38,985 nt of DNA, from the NCBI GenBank assembly GCA_031265435.1, contig JAISCR010000040.1:1-38985 (forward strand), written 5' to 3'. Under the pieces are notes generated by a model. It was not told the origin of the DNA, did not search any database, and was given only the letters and a program-made list of their open reading frames with translations. Shown here one piece after another: positions 16,744 to 23,149 of the stretch. The position numbers and the translations under genes are program-made. Each line of letters begins with the position of its first letter. Position 1 is the stretch's first letter. The stretch comes from Treponema sp. GTDB taxonomy: Bacteria > Spirochaetota > Spirochaetia > Treponematales > Breznakiellaceae.

Positions 16744-18204
16744 GTGAACAAGCTCCTTATCCGAAATGGTCTTGTGCTTACCGAAAATTCCGAGACTGTC
16801 TGCGATCTGCTCTGCGAAGGGGAAAAAATAACGCAGATTGGGCGGAATCTTGCTGTCTTCTCCCCCGGCATGGAAGAGATTGACGCTTCGGGGAAAATAG
16901 TTGTTCCCGGCGGCGTTGATGTTCACACTCACCTCAATCTTGATACGGGTATTGCCGTAGCCAGTGACGATTTTTATACCGGTACGGTGGCCGCCGCCTT
17001 CGGGGGAACCACAACGATTGTGGATCATCCCGCATTCGGGCCTGCGGGTTGTCCGCTGGATCATCAGATAAAGAAGTATCACGGTTTTGCCGAAGGCAAG
17101 GCAGTTATTGATTACGGTTTCCACGGAGTTATTCAGCATGTGAACAGTGCTGCGCTGCAGATGATGGAAAGCCTGGCTGCCGAAGGGATAAGCAGTTACA
17201 AGGTTTACCTTACATATGGTTTCAAACTTTCAGACGGGGATGTGTTTCAGGTTTTGAAACGGGCAAAGGAACTCGGCGTACTTGTTACCGTGCATCCTGA
17301 AAATGACGGAGTAATCAATCTTCTGAGGGAACAGTTCAGGGCCGAAGGGAAAACAAGTCCCGCATATCATCCGCTTTCCCGTCCCGCAGAATGTGAGGCG
17401 GAGGCAATCAACCGGATGATACTCATGGCGCATATCGCGGATGACGCTCCGCTGTATATTGTACACCTCACTAACCGGCTCGGCCTTGAGTTTATCCGTG
17501 CCGCCCGGAACCGGGGGCAGAAGAATCTTCTGGCGGAAACCTGCCCGCAATACCTCTTGCTTGATGAAAGCCGCTACGGCCTTCCCGGACCCGGAATGCC
17601 GGCCAAAAAAGCGAAAGCAGACGCCGAAGCTCCGCTTCGCGGTTCCCCTCTTGAGGGCCTTAAATACATCATGTGCCCGCCCCTGCGCTGCCCTGCCGAT
17701 CAGGATGCCCTCTGGAAGGGTCTTGAGGCCGACATTGATACTGTCGCCACCGATCACTGCCCCTTCTTTTTTGCAACGCAGAAGATGCAGGGAAAGGACG
17801 ATTTTACAAAATGCCCCTCGGGTGTTCCGGGCATCGAAGAACGCATGCCGCTCCTCTATTCCGAAGGAGTTACAAAAAAACGGATAGACCTGCGCCGTTT
17901 TGTCGATCTCTGCTGCAGCAACCCTGCGAAAATTTTTGGCATGTATCCCCAAAAAGGCGTGCTGGCTCCCGGTTCGGATGCGGATATCGTCATCATCGAT
18001 CCTGACAGCCGGACGATTTTAAGTAAGTCAATGCTTCATGCGAATGTTGACTACAGCGCCTATGAAGGCTTTGAAGTGCAGGGCTGGCCTGTCTGTACAA
18101 TTTCGCGGGGAGAAGTACTCGTCCGGGACGGGAAATTTTACGGTACGGCGGGGAGGGGGAGGTTTATCAGGAGGGGAACCTCGGCCGATTCCGGCCTCGG
18201 CTGA
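16744..18204 (+). CDS. Dihydropyrimidinase / D-hydantoinase family amidohydrolase
   Basis: This zinc amidohydrolase opens cyclic ureides such as dihydrouracil or hydantoins. Metal ligands are visible: DVHTH near residue 58, the carboxylated lysine in SSYKVYLTYG, VHPEN, IVHLTN and ATDHCPF. Length is 486 residues. The GTG at 16744 gives a natural N-terminus (NKLLIRNGLVLTENS); the in-frame ATG at 16723 would lie upstream of the predicted start of transcription. No ribosome site is present, as expected of a leaderless message. The last nine or so codons run into a 42-bp tandem repeat, so the C-terminus (GTSADSGLG) is probably recent. Other dihydropyrimidinase-like enzymes, such as allantoinase, are possible, but the metal-site pattern fits hydantoinase best. 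Confidence 0.88.
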   Translation: MNKLLIRNGLVLTENSETVCDLLCEGEKITQIGRNLAVFSPGMEEIDASGKIVVPGGVDVHTHLNLDTGIAVASDDFYTGTVAAAFGGTTTIVDHPAFGPAGCPLDHQIKKYHGFAEGKAVIDYGFHGVIQHVNSAALQMMESLAAEGISSYKVYLTYGFKLSDGDVFQVLKRAKELGVLVTVHPENDGVINLLREQFRAEGKTSPAYHPLSRPAECEAEAINRMILMAHIADDAPLYIVHLTNRLGLEFIRAARNRGQKNLLAETCPQYLLLDESRYGLPGPGMPAKKAKADAEAPLRGSPLEGLKYIMCPPLRCPADQDALWKGLEADIDTVATDHCPFFFATQKMQGKDDFTKCPSGVPGIEERMPLLYSEGVTKKRIDLRRFVDLCCSNPAKIFGMYPQKGVLAPGSDADIVIIDPDSRTILSKSMLHANVDYSAYEGFEVQGWPVCTISRGEVLVRDGKFYGTAGRGRFIRRGTSADSGLG

Positions 18205-18288
18205 GTGTTCAGACGGAGAACCTCGGCCGGAATCGGCCTCGGCTGAATGTTCAGGAGGGGAACCTCGGCCGATTTCCGCCTAAAGGCG
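18167..18288. repeat. 42-bp tandem repeat, two full copies and one partial
   Basis: Copies begin at 18167, 18209 and 18251. Each reads TCAG(G/A)(A/C)GG-AACCTCGGCC followed by a short GGCC hairpin. The core of copy 2 (GGCCGGAATCGGCC) is the exact reverse complement of the core of copy 1 (GGCCGATTCCGGCC), so the centre has flipped while the flanks stayed direct. The hydantoinase stop codon lies in copy 1. The period is a multiple of three, which leaves another frame open through all copies. Confidence 0.85.
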
Positions 18289-18292
18289 TTTT
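18277..18292 (+). terminator. Weak intrinsic terminator after the hydantoinase
   Basis: CGCC-TAAA-GGCG (18277-18288) is followed by TTTT. The stem is short, but it directly follows the tandem repeats and is the only terminator-like structure seen before the tRNA promoter. Confidence 0.35.
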
Positions 18293-18572
18293 ACGGTTCC
18301 GGCTGAAATCCTGTTTCCGTTTCTTTGCCCGGTTTTCATATTCCCTCTGTCCTATGAACCCCCGGACCACCTCAAAACACGTTTTTTCCCATGATACCCC
18401 TTGTTTTCCGGTTTATCACCCTTTGGGAGGGGGTGTCTATCCCTTAACTTGTTGACAGTGCAGGGCAATGACCGGCATATCGGTGAGTTTGTGGCCCAGA
18501 TTCCCCCATTCCCGCCGGAGGTCAGCTATACCGGTAAGGCTTTCTTTCATCCTGCAATGATTGGCCTCTCAC
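18293..18572. other. Intergenic stretch without a recognisable gene
   Basis: No open frame with a ribosome site and no RNA structure was recognised here. A TTGACA lies near 18452 but has no -10 at a suitable distance. It separates the hydantoinase from the tRNA promoter. Confidence 0.5.
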
Positions 18573-18602
18573 TTGACAAATTTGTCTAAATTCTGGTATA
18601 AA
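18573..18602 (+). promoter_or_regulatory. Promoter of the tRNA-Gln/tRNA-Glu unit
   Basis: TTGACA (18573-18578) and TATAAA (18597-18602) are 18 bp apart, about 45 bp before tRNA-Gln. The perfect 12-bp palindrome GACAAATTTGTC (18575-18586) overlaps the -35 box. Confidence 0.65.
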
Positions 18603-18646
18603 TGAACCTAGAAAAGTTTGTATGGTCTTGGGTGTGTTTATTGCCA

Positions 18647-18717
18647 TCCCCGGTTGTGTAATGGTAGCACGGCAGACTCTGGATCTGCTTGTGGGGGTTC
18701 AAATCCTCCCTGGGGAA
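18647..18717 (+). tRNA. tRNA-Gln(CTG)
   Basis: A full cloverleaf can be drawn: acceptor TCCCCGG with CTGGGGA (one G-T), D arm with GGTAG loop, anticodon stem GCAGA/TCTGC around loop CTCTGGA (anticodon CTG), and T arm GGGGG-TTCAAAT-CCTCC. Position 18717 is the discriminator. CCA is not encoded. It reads glutamine CAG codons and probably shares a transcript with the next tRNA. Confidence 0.93.
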
Positions 18718-18751
18718 AAACGCCGAGTATGTTCTTGGGAATATGTTACAG

Positions 18752-18823
18752 GGCCCCTTCGTCTATCGGTTAGGACATGAGATTCTCAATCTTAAAAGAG
18801 GAGTTCGATTCTCCTAGGGGCTA
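18752..18823 (+). tRNA. tRNA-Glu(CTC)
   Basis: Acceptor GGCCCCT pairs with AGGGGCT (one G-T). The anticodon stem TGAGA/TCTTA encloses TTCTCAA (anticodon CTC), and the T arm is AGGAG-TTCGATT-CTCCT. CCA is not encoded. The gene is followed within 12 nt by an 8-bp inverted repeat and then a decayed integrase, so its 3' end may have been an attachment site. Confidence 0.93.
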
Positions 18824-18834
18824 AGTTGCGCTTT

Positions 18835-18863
18835 TGTAACTCCTTGTATTATAAAGAGTTACA
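18835..18863. repeat. 8-bp inverted repeat behind tRNA-Glu
   Basis: TGTAACTC (18835-18842) and GAGTTACA (18856-18863) are exact inverted repeats 13 bp apart. The layout resembles the two recombinase arms of a tyrosine-recombinase core site and lies between a tRNA and an integrase relic. A terminator without a T-run is the alternative. Confidence 0.35.
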
Positions 18864-18916
18864 GAGATCGTTAAAAAATTGTTATCAAAACCAGGCCGTT
18901 GAGCTATACTCAAAGC

Positions 18917-19236
18917 ATGACAAGACCAAAAAAATAACGATGGTATTCGGGCAAGAACCAGAACAACTGATGGTGTACAGCTCGCTCATTTTGAGGAGTA
19001 TCCCGGCCACTGGATAGCCACCCCGGAACGGAACCGGGAGAAGGCTCTGAAATGGGCGAAGCGGAACCAAAACCGGAGCGGTGAAAGCCGGGTTTTTATC
19101 CGGCAGGACCATCCAGGAACTTGATATATGGCGGGCGGAATTGCGGTGGGCCGGGACCGGGGATTTTGTGTTTAGCGCGGACGGTACGGCGCCGCTGACC
19201 AATGCGGCGATTGTTAAGGCGTTCCGGCGGGGATAA
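18917..19236 (+). pseudogene. Decayed tyrosine recombinase (integrase)
   Basis: Three out-of-phase pieces are visible. From 18917, MTRPKKITMVFGQEPEQLM fades out. One frame over, from about 18985, the peptide AHFEEYPGHWIATPERNR then KALKWAKRN resembles the N-terminal arm-binding part of phage-type integrases. From 19081 to the stop at 19236, 51 residues (FLSGRTIQELDIWRAELRWA, then FVFSADGTAPLTNAAIVKAF) resemble the region between catalytic blocks of the same family. The catalytic Arg/His/Tyr set is missing, so the gene is deleted and frameshifted. Its place beside tRNA-Glu fits the remains of an integrated element. Family assignment is by eye only. Confidence 0.5.
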
Positions 19237-19340
19237 AAGAAAAGCCGGATAAGGTAGGGGAAGGGTAGGATATTTTTGATTTTAGTGCTGGCGCACTGAG
19301 TATCCTGAAATTAAGGATTTTGTAACCCTCCTGAAAAGTC

Positions 19341-19904
19341 TCATTTCGGTATATTACACACGTTTAATATTTCATTCAGAATGGCAATGTCGCTTTTAAA
19401 TACATAGCTTTTACTGTCTTTATCATAAAAATCGTTTTTATCCTGCATGGCAATATACGCAAATAAATTCGCGGTACTTTCGTCATTATCTGTGCCTAAC
19501 AACTCTTTATTAACAATATGTCCCAATTCATGGGCGATTAAAATTCTTATCTGTTTGTCCTTAAAACAAGAATTGTAATACACGCTGGCCCCAAAGTTAT
19601 GATACCGTGTCGTAGCCCGGCGGCGTATATTCATCGGAATAAGCACAATAGAATAAAATCGTACATTCCTGCTGGCAAACAAGGCTTTTATAAGTTGTAT
19701 GTCATTTCTTTTCTCTTTGACAGAATCTATAATTTCTTTCATCCGTTTTTCATTTATCAGATCTTCAACTGTTGTAACCAAATGGGATAAAAATTTGGTT
19801 TTTATTTTAGGTTTGATAACATCAGTAAAAAATTTAAAGCGTTTCTCTACCACCTCGCCGGCAATTTGCAGGTCACGGGACAGACGGGAGGAAAGATCGT
19901 CCAT
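19341..19904 (-). CDS. ImmA/IrrE-like zinc metallopeptidase
   Basis: This 187-residue protein has IAHELGHIV (His125, Glu126, His129), the gluzincin active site, and DESTANLFAYIAM about 12 residues on, where Glu142 could be the third ligand. This is the pattern of the ImmA/IrrE (COG2856) family, whose members cleave repressors in mobile elements and toxin-antitoxin-like modules. The N-terminal half, highly charged, is not recognised. The ATG at 19904 overlaps the last base of the upstream gene's stop, so the two are translationally coupled. The base composition is clearly more A/T-rich than in the metabolic genes nearby, which points to acquisition together with the integrase relic. Confidence 0.75.
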   Translation of the reverse strand: MDDLSSRLSRDLQIAGEVVEKRFKFFTDVIKPKIKTKFLSHLVTTVEDLINEKRMKEIIDSVKEKRNDIQLIKALFASRNVRFYSIVLIPMNIRRRATTRYHNFGASVYYNSCFKDKQIRILIAHELGHIVNKELLGTDNDESTANLFAYIAMQDKNDFYDKDSKSYVFKSDIAILNEILNVCNIPK

Positions 19905-20155
19905 TATATGAGAAATCTCCAGGAGCCTTCAACAAAGATTTTCAATTCATCGTTATATTCATCATCAATTGTCAATACATCGGTAACATTTGAGGTATCA
20001 ATAACACGCATGCACTTTCTAAGGAGCTTAACCCTTTCTTCTTTGTCTTCAATGTCGTATTTGCCAAAAACTTCTTCAACATGGTCCTTGCCAAAAGAAG
20101 CGAATAAATCATCCACGATGTTATCCACTTTATAAGATACGTCTGTAAGGTTCAT
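19904..20155 (-). CDS. Small acidic protein coupled to the metallopeptidase
   Basis: The 83 residues beginning MNLTDVSYKVDNIVDDLFAS are not recognised. AAGGTGG lies 5 nt before the ATG at 20155; an upstream TTG at 20212 would start inside the leader and is less likely. The protein is acidic, predicted helical and has no visible helix-turn-helix, unlike the usual Xre partner of ImmA-type genes. As the first gene of the pair, under an operator-like palindrome, it could be the repressor, substrate or inhibitor of the HELGH protein. That role is inference from position only. Confidence 0.6.
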   Translation of the reverse strand: MNLTDVSYKVDNIVDDLFASFGKDHVEEVFGKYDIEDKEERVKLLRKCMRVIDTSNVTDVLTIDDEYNDELKIFVEGSWRFLI

Positions 20156-20212
20156 ATTATCCACCTTGAGGCCCTTTCTTTGAGCATTTTGCCCAATGGC
20201 TAATAACGACAA

Positions 20213-20232
20213 TTTACCGCTTATGCGGTAAA
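20213..20232. promoter_or_regulatory. 20-bp operator-like palindrome
   Basis: TTTACCGC (20213-20220), TTAT, GCGGTAAA (20225-20232) form perfect 8-bp arms. It lies about 10-30 nt downstream of the predicted transcription start of the HELGH module on the - strand. A repressor bound here would block transcription. A single half-site GCGGTAAA recurs near 20559. Confidence 0.6.
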
Positions 20233-20248
20233 CTCCCCTTCTCTACAT

Positions 20249-20276
20249 ACTATACTATCTGCCCCGCCCCGGTCAA
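20249..20276 (-). promoter_or_regulatory. Promoter of the HELGH module
   Basis: On the - strand TTGACC (20271-20276) and TATAGT (20249-20254) are 16 bp apart. This predicts a leader of about 87 nt that contains the palindrome at 20213-20232. Confidence 0.6.
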
Positions 20277-20340
20277 GGGGCCTCGCGGAGGGGCGGCTCA
20301 GGCGAACGGCTGTTTAAGGCTCCTTTAGTGTATGCTATAG

Positions 20341-20427
20341 TTACACATTACCGGAAAGGCGGGGACAGGAAAATCATCGCTGATTACCTATTTCCGTATG
20401 AATACTGGTCGGAAACGGGTTTTATAG
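20341..20427 (+). pseudogene. Remnant of a P-loop (Pif1-like) helicase
   Basis: One frame reads LHITGKAGTGKSSLITYFRM and eight more residues to a stop. This is a Walker A block very like that of Pif1-family or other AAA helicases (typically ITGKAGTGKST). Stops lie on both sides and no further domain follows. It is a scrap of about 28 codons, consistent with decay of mobile DNA in this island. The rest of 20277-20582 holds no recognisable gene. Confidence 0.4.
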
Positions 20428-20526
20428 TGGGCATAGCTGTCTCCCTGCTGTCAAATATATAGCACAATTCATCGTAAAATTCAAGGGGAGTATTTGTTGA
20501 AAGGCCGAAATGCCTCAAATAGAAAT

Positions 20527-20554
20527 GTTACCGAAAGCCTTTCTGTAACTTTTT
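20527..20554 (+). terminator. Hairpin with T-run, + strand
   Basis: A 23-bp near-palindrome (GTTACCGAAAG, C, CTTTCTGTAAC) at 20527-20549 has one mismatched position per arm and is followed by TTTTT. It is oriented to end + strand transcripts from the relic region before they enter the antisense of the histidine kinase gene. Confidence 0.5.
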
Positions 20555-20582
20555 CTTTGCGGTAAAATTTTTCATTCGGTTC

Positions 20583-21977
20583 TTACAAACGCACGGTAAA
20601 GGTACTCCCCGCCTCCGAGCTTTCAAGGCCGATGCTTCCTCCATGCGCCCTCACAATGGCGGAGGCAATGGTAAGCCCGATGCCTGCCCCGCCGGTGCTG
20701 CGGCTCCTGGATTTATCGGAGCGGTAGAACCGTTCAAAGACATGGGGGATTTCATTTTTCGCCATACCTATGCCTGTATCGGCGATGGATACATCCCAGT
20801 TCTTCTCACCCTTTTTAACGGATACGGTAATGTTCCCGCTGTCTGTGTACTTTACGGCATTGGAGAGGATGTTGATAAAAACTTGTTTCAGCCTGTTATA
20901 GTCGGCGTTGATGGGACTTTCGACAAGATGAAGATTGACGGCAATGTTTTTTTCGGCGGCTGCCTGTGCAAATTGTCCGGCGGCGGCGTTTAACAATGCG
21001 GCAAGATCAAAATCTGTCTTGTCAAGGACAATGTCATTCCATTCAAGGCTGGTGAGGATATTCAGATCCTCTACCAGTTTGCCGAGCCGAATCACTTCTT
21101 CGTGGCAGCTTGCAAGCCGTTCCCCGTCCGCCTTCCAGACGCCGTCTATCATGGCTTCAATGTTTCCCTGGAGGCATGTTAAGGGGGTGCGCAGTTCATG
21201 GGCAATATCGGAAGTCAGTTGTTTTTGGCGGCGTTCGCTTTCATCCAGTTCACCCGCAAGTTCGTTTATGGATCGGGACAGTTCGGCAAGTTCCCGTGTC
21301 TTGTGGTTCTCGTTTATCCGCACGGTATGTTTGCCGGCGGTATTTCCTTTTGCGTACATGGCGGCTATATGCCGGGCAGCTTCCTTTGCCTCAAGGATGG
21401 GCCGCGCTATTGTACGGGACAGTAACACCGAAATAACGATAGTCGAGACGATAAACACAAATCCTGCGGCGATTAAGAGTCTGTTTATCGATCTTAGAAA
21501 CTCTGTTTCCGTTTCACTGTAAAAAAACGGCCCCCAGGTTTCTATGGTAACATTCCCCACGCTGCGGCCCAGATACTTCAGTGGAAACTGCTGTTTTTGC
21601 AGCGAGCCGTTGAGACGGAATTGTGTTTCCATACGTTCCGCGATGCTGTTTATTACTTCGGCGCATTGCTCCATGTCACAGGAACGGGCATCCCATACGG
21701 GATTTCCGTCTTCATCCGCCACGCTTATGATATAACCTTCATGTACAAAATACATTCCCATGGCTTCAACAGTAAGAGTGTCAAAATTTTTACGCATGGG
21801 ATCGTACTGGTCCCCGATGCTGCGGACTATTTCCCCGCTTTTTTCGGCAATGTTTTCCCTGATCAGGCCTGCAAACACGATACCGGTAAATTGATTCATA
21901 ACCAGGGTTAATACCGTCAGCGCAATACTGATAAACAACGCGTATGTAAGAGTCAGGCGGTTTTGCAGACTAATCAT
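20583..21977 (-). CDS. Sensor histidine kinase
   Basis: This inner-membrane sensor has a first helix at residues 11-33, a periplasmic sensing region of about 130 residues and a second helix at 166-187. It continues with HAMP, a dimerisation/phosphoacceptor box SDIAHELRTPLT (His260) and an ATPase domain with NAVKYT (N box), ADTGIGM (G1), FERFYRSDKSR (F box) and GAGIGLTIASAIV (G2). The ATG at 21977 is chosen because GGAGG lies 5 nt upstream and it overlaps the response-regulator stop (ATGATTAG). Length 464 residues. The periplasmic part has no motif that reveals the signal. The pair is divergent from the exporter operon at 22854 and may control it. Confidence 0.93.
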   Translation of the reverse strand: MISLQNRLTLTYALFISIALTVLTLVMNQFTGIVFAGLIRENIAEKSGEIVRSIGDQYDPMRKNFDTLTVEAMGMYFVHEGYIISVADEDGNPVWDARSCDMEQCAEVINSIAERMETQFRLNGSLQKQQFPLKYLGRSVGNVTIETWGPFFYSETETEFLRSINRLLIAAGFVFIVSTIVISVLLSRTIARPILEAKEAARHIAAMYAKGNTAGKHTVRINENHKTRELAELSRSINELAGELDESERRQKQLTSDIAHELRTPLTCLQGNIEAMIDGVWKADGERLASCHEEVIRLGKLVEDLNILTSLEWNDIVLDKTDFDLAALLNAAAGQFAQAAAEKNIAVNLHLVESPINADYNRLKQVFINILSNAVKYTDSGNITVSVKKGEKNWDVSIADTGIGMAKNEIPHVFERFYRSDKSRSRSTGGAGIGLTIASAIVRAHGGSIGLESSEAGSTFTVRL

Positions 21978-22713
21978 TGCCGCCTCCAAAACGGTATCCC
22001 ATACCGTAAACGGTTACGATATATTTCGGCGCCCTCGGATCATCCCCAATCTTGGCCCGGAGGTTTTTGATATGGGTGTCAACGGAACGGTCAAAGCCGT
22101 CATATTCATCCCCTTTGATGTGGTCAAGAATTTCATCCCGGGTAAAGATTTTTGCCTGCCGGGACATGAGCAGTGCAAGGATATTGAATTCATCACGGGT
22201 CAGCGCAAGAGTTTTGCCCTTTAAGGACGCGCTCCGGTTTCCGGGATTTACCGTTAAGTCGTCATAGGCAAAAATTTTTTCGGCATTGTCTCTGCCGTCC
22301 CTTCGCCCCGGTTTCCACGAGGGAAGCTCACCCTGAAGGTTCGGCGTAAAGTGCCGGAGGGCGGCCTCCACCCTGGCCATAAGCTGGCGGGGACTGAAAG
22401 GCTTACACACATAATCATCGGCCCCAATCTTGAGACCCCGGATGATGCTTTCCTCATCTACCTTGGCTGTTATCATGATGATGGGCACATCGGAAAATTC
22501 CCGGATCTTCCGGCAGAATTCTTCGCCGCTGAAATCCGGCAGCATGAGGTCAAGAAGTATCAGGGAGACATTTTCCTTTTCAAAAAAGGCCATCCCCTCC
22601 CTGCCGTTTTTGGCGCAGAGTCCCGTATATCCGCTTGCGTCCAGGTAGGATTTGACCAGTTCAAGGATCTTTTCTTCGTCATCAATGACCAATATCCGGG
22701 GTTTAGCGCTCAT
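21970..22713 (-). CDS. OmpR-family response regulator
   Basis: This 247-residue protein has a receiver domain with DDEE (Asp11-Asp12), phosphoacceptor Asp55 in LILLDLMLPD and Lys in VCKPFS. Its C-terminal winged-helix DNA-binding domain ends with VDTHIKNLRAKIGDDP and TVYGMGYRF. It acts with the coupled histidine kinase. The start at 22713 has no Shine-Dalgarno sequence; TATACT (22720-22725) ends 6 nt before the ATG, which suggests a leaderless mRNA. An inverted repeat CGCGGAAT-N18-ATTCCGCG lies just upstream of that -10 and may be an autoregulatory site. Confidence 0.95.
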   Translation of the reverse strand: MSAKPRILVIDDEEKILELVKSYLDASGYTGLCAKNGREGMAFFEKENVSLILLDLMLPDFSGEEFCRKIREFSDVPIIMITAKVDEESIIRGLKIGADDYVCKPFSPRQLMARVEAALRHFTPNLQGELPSWKPGRRDGRDNAEKIFAYDDLTVNPGNRSASLKGKTLALTRDEFNILALLMSRQAKIFTRDEILDHIKGDEYDGFDRSVDTHIKNLRAKIGDDPRAPKYIVTVYGMGYRFGGGND

Positions 22714-22719
22714 ATCATC

Positions 22720-22760
22720 AGTATAACGCGGAATTGTGAGGAAATAATGAGGATTCCGCG
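22720..22760 (-). promoter_or_regulatory. Response-regulator promoter with inverted repeat
   Basis: The - strand -10 is TATACT (22720-22725); no good -35 is seen. CGCGGAAT (22727-22734) and ATTCCGCG (22753-22760) are perfect 8-bp arms 18 bp apart and cover the -35 region. A weak -35 with a flanking symmetric site fits an activator-dependent, possibly autoregulated, promoter. Confidence 0.5.
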
Positions 22761-22780
22761 CGTTTTTACGGACAATTCTC

Positions 22781-22811
22781 TTGACAAATATGTTTAATTA
22801 GACTAACTTAA
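22781..22811 (+). promoter_or_regulatory. Exporter-operon promoter with DtxR-like box
   Basis: TTGACA (22781-22786) and TAACTT (22804-22809) are 17 bp apart. The 19-bp quasi-palindrome TTTAATTAGACTAACTTAA (22793-22811) covers the spacer and -10. It agrees at 14 of 19 positions with the DtxR/IdeR consensus TTAGGTTAGCCTAACCTAA, and its arms match each other at 7 of 9 positions. A metal-dependent repressor site is inferred; no such regulator lies in the window. Confidence 0.45.
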
Positions 22812-22853
22812 TGTAAGTATTATCTAACACAATCGTATTCAAAAGGAAGAAAC

Positions 22854-23135
22854 ATGAGCAGTGTTGTAATTATCGGCGGGAATGACCGGATGGTTTGCAG
22901 GTACAAGGATATCTGCAGGGAATATAACTGTGAAGCCAAGGTTTTTACACAGAAGAAGTGTAATCTGGAATGTCTCATAGGAGATCCGGATCTTATTATT
23001 CTTTTTACCAATCCGGTTGCCCATGACATGGTCAAAATAGCCAAAAAAAGCGCCGCCCGCAAGGGGATTGCCCTTGTACAGGCCCATTCGGGGAGCTGTA
23101 ACACATTACGGACCATTTTAAACAGCCATGTGTAG
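22854..23135 (+). CDS. DUF2325 family protein
   Basis: This 93-residue protein begins MSSVVIIGGNDRM and has the conserved pattern of DUF2325: a Rossmann-like first strand, a Cys-containing middle (KKCNLECLIGDPDLIILFTN) and a C-terminal ALVQAHSGSCNTLRTIL. Function of the family is unknown; it resembles a small receiver-like or nucleotide-binding fold. GGAAG precedes the ATG. It is the first gene of the exporter operon, 14 nt before the RND protein, under a promoter with a metal-regulator-like box. A sensory or metal-related role is possible but not shown. Confidence 0.8.
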   Translation: MSSVVIIGGNDRMVCRYKDICREYNCEAKVFTQKKCNLECLIGDPDLIILFTNPVAHDMVKIAKKSAARKGIALVQAHSGSCNTLRTILNSHV

Positions 23136-23149
23136 GGGGAAGAAGTTTT

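Noticed and set aside
18038..18283. Frame with SGGEPRP repeated through the 42-bp units
   Set aside because: It starts inside the hydantoinase in another frame without a ribosome site; the openness follows from the 42-bp period.
18167..18288. CRISPR array
   Set aside because: Only two and a half contiguous copies with no spacers; it is a tandem repeat.
19270..19310. Terminator AGTGC-TGGC-GCACT downstream of the metallopeptidase
   Set aside because: The stem is only five base pairs and no T-run follows on the - strand.
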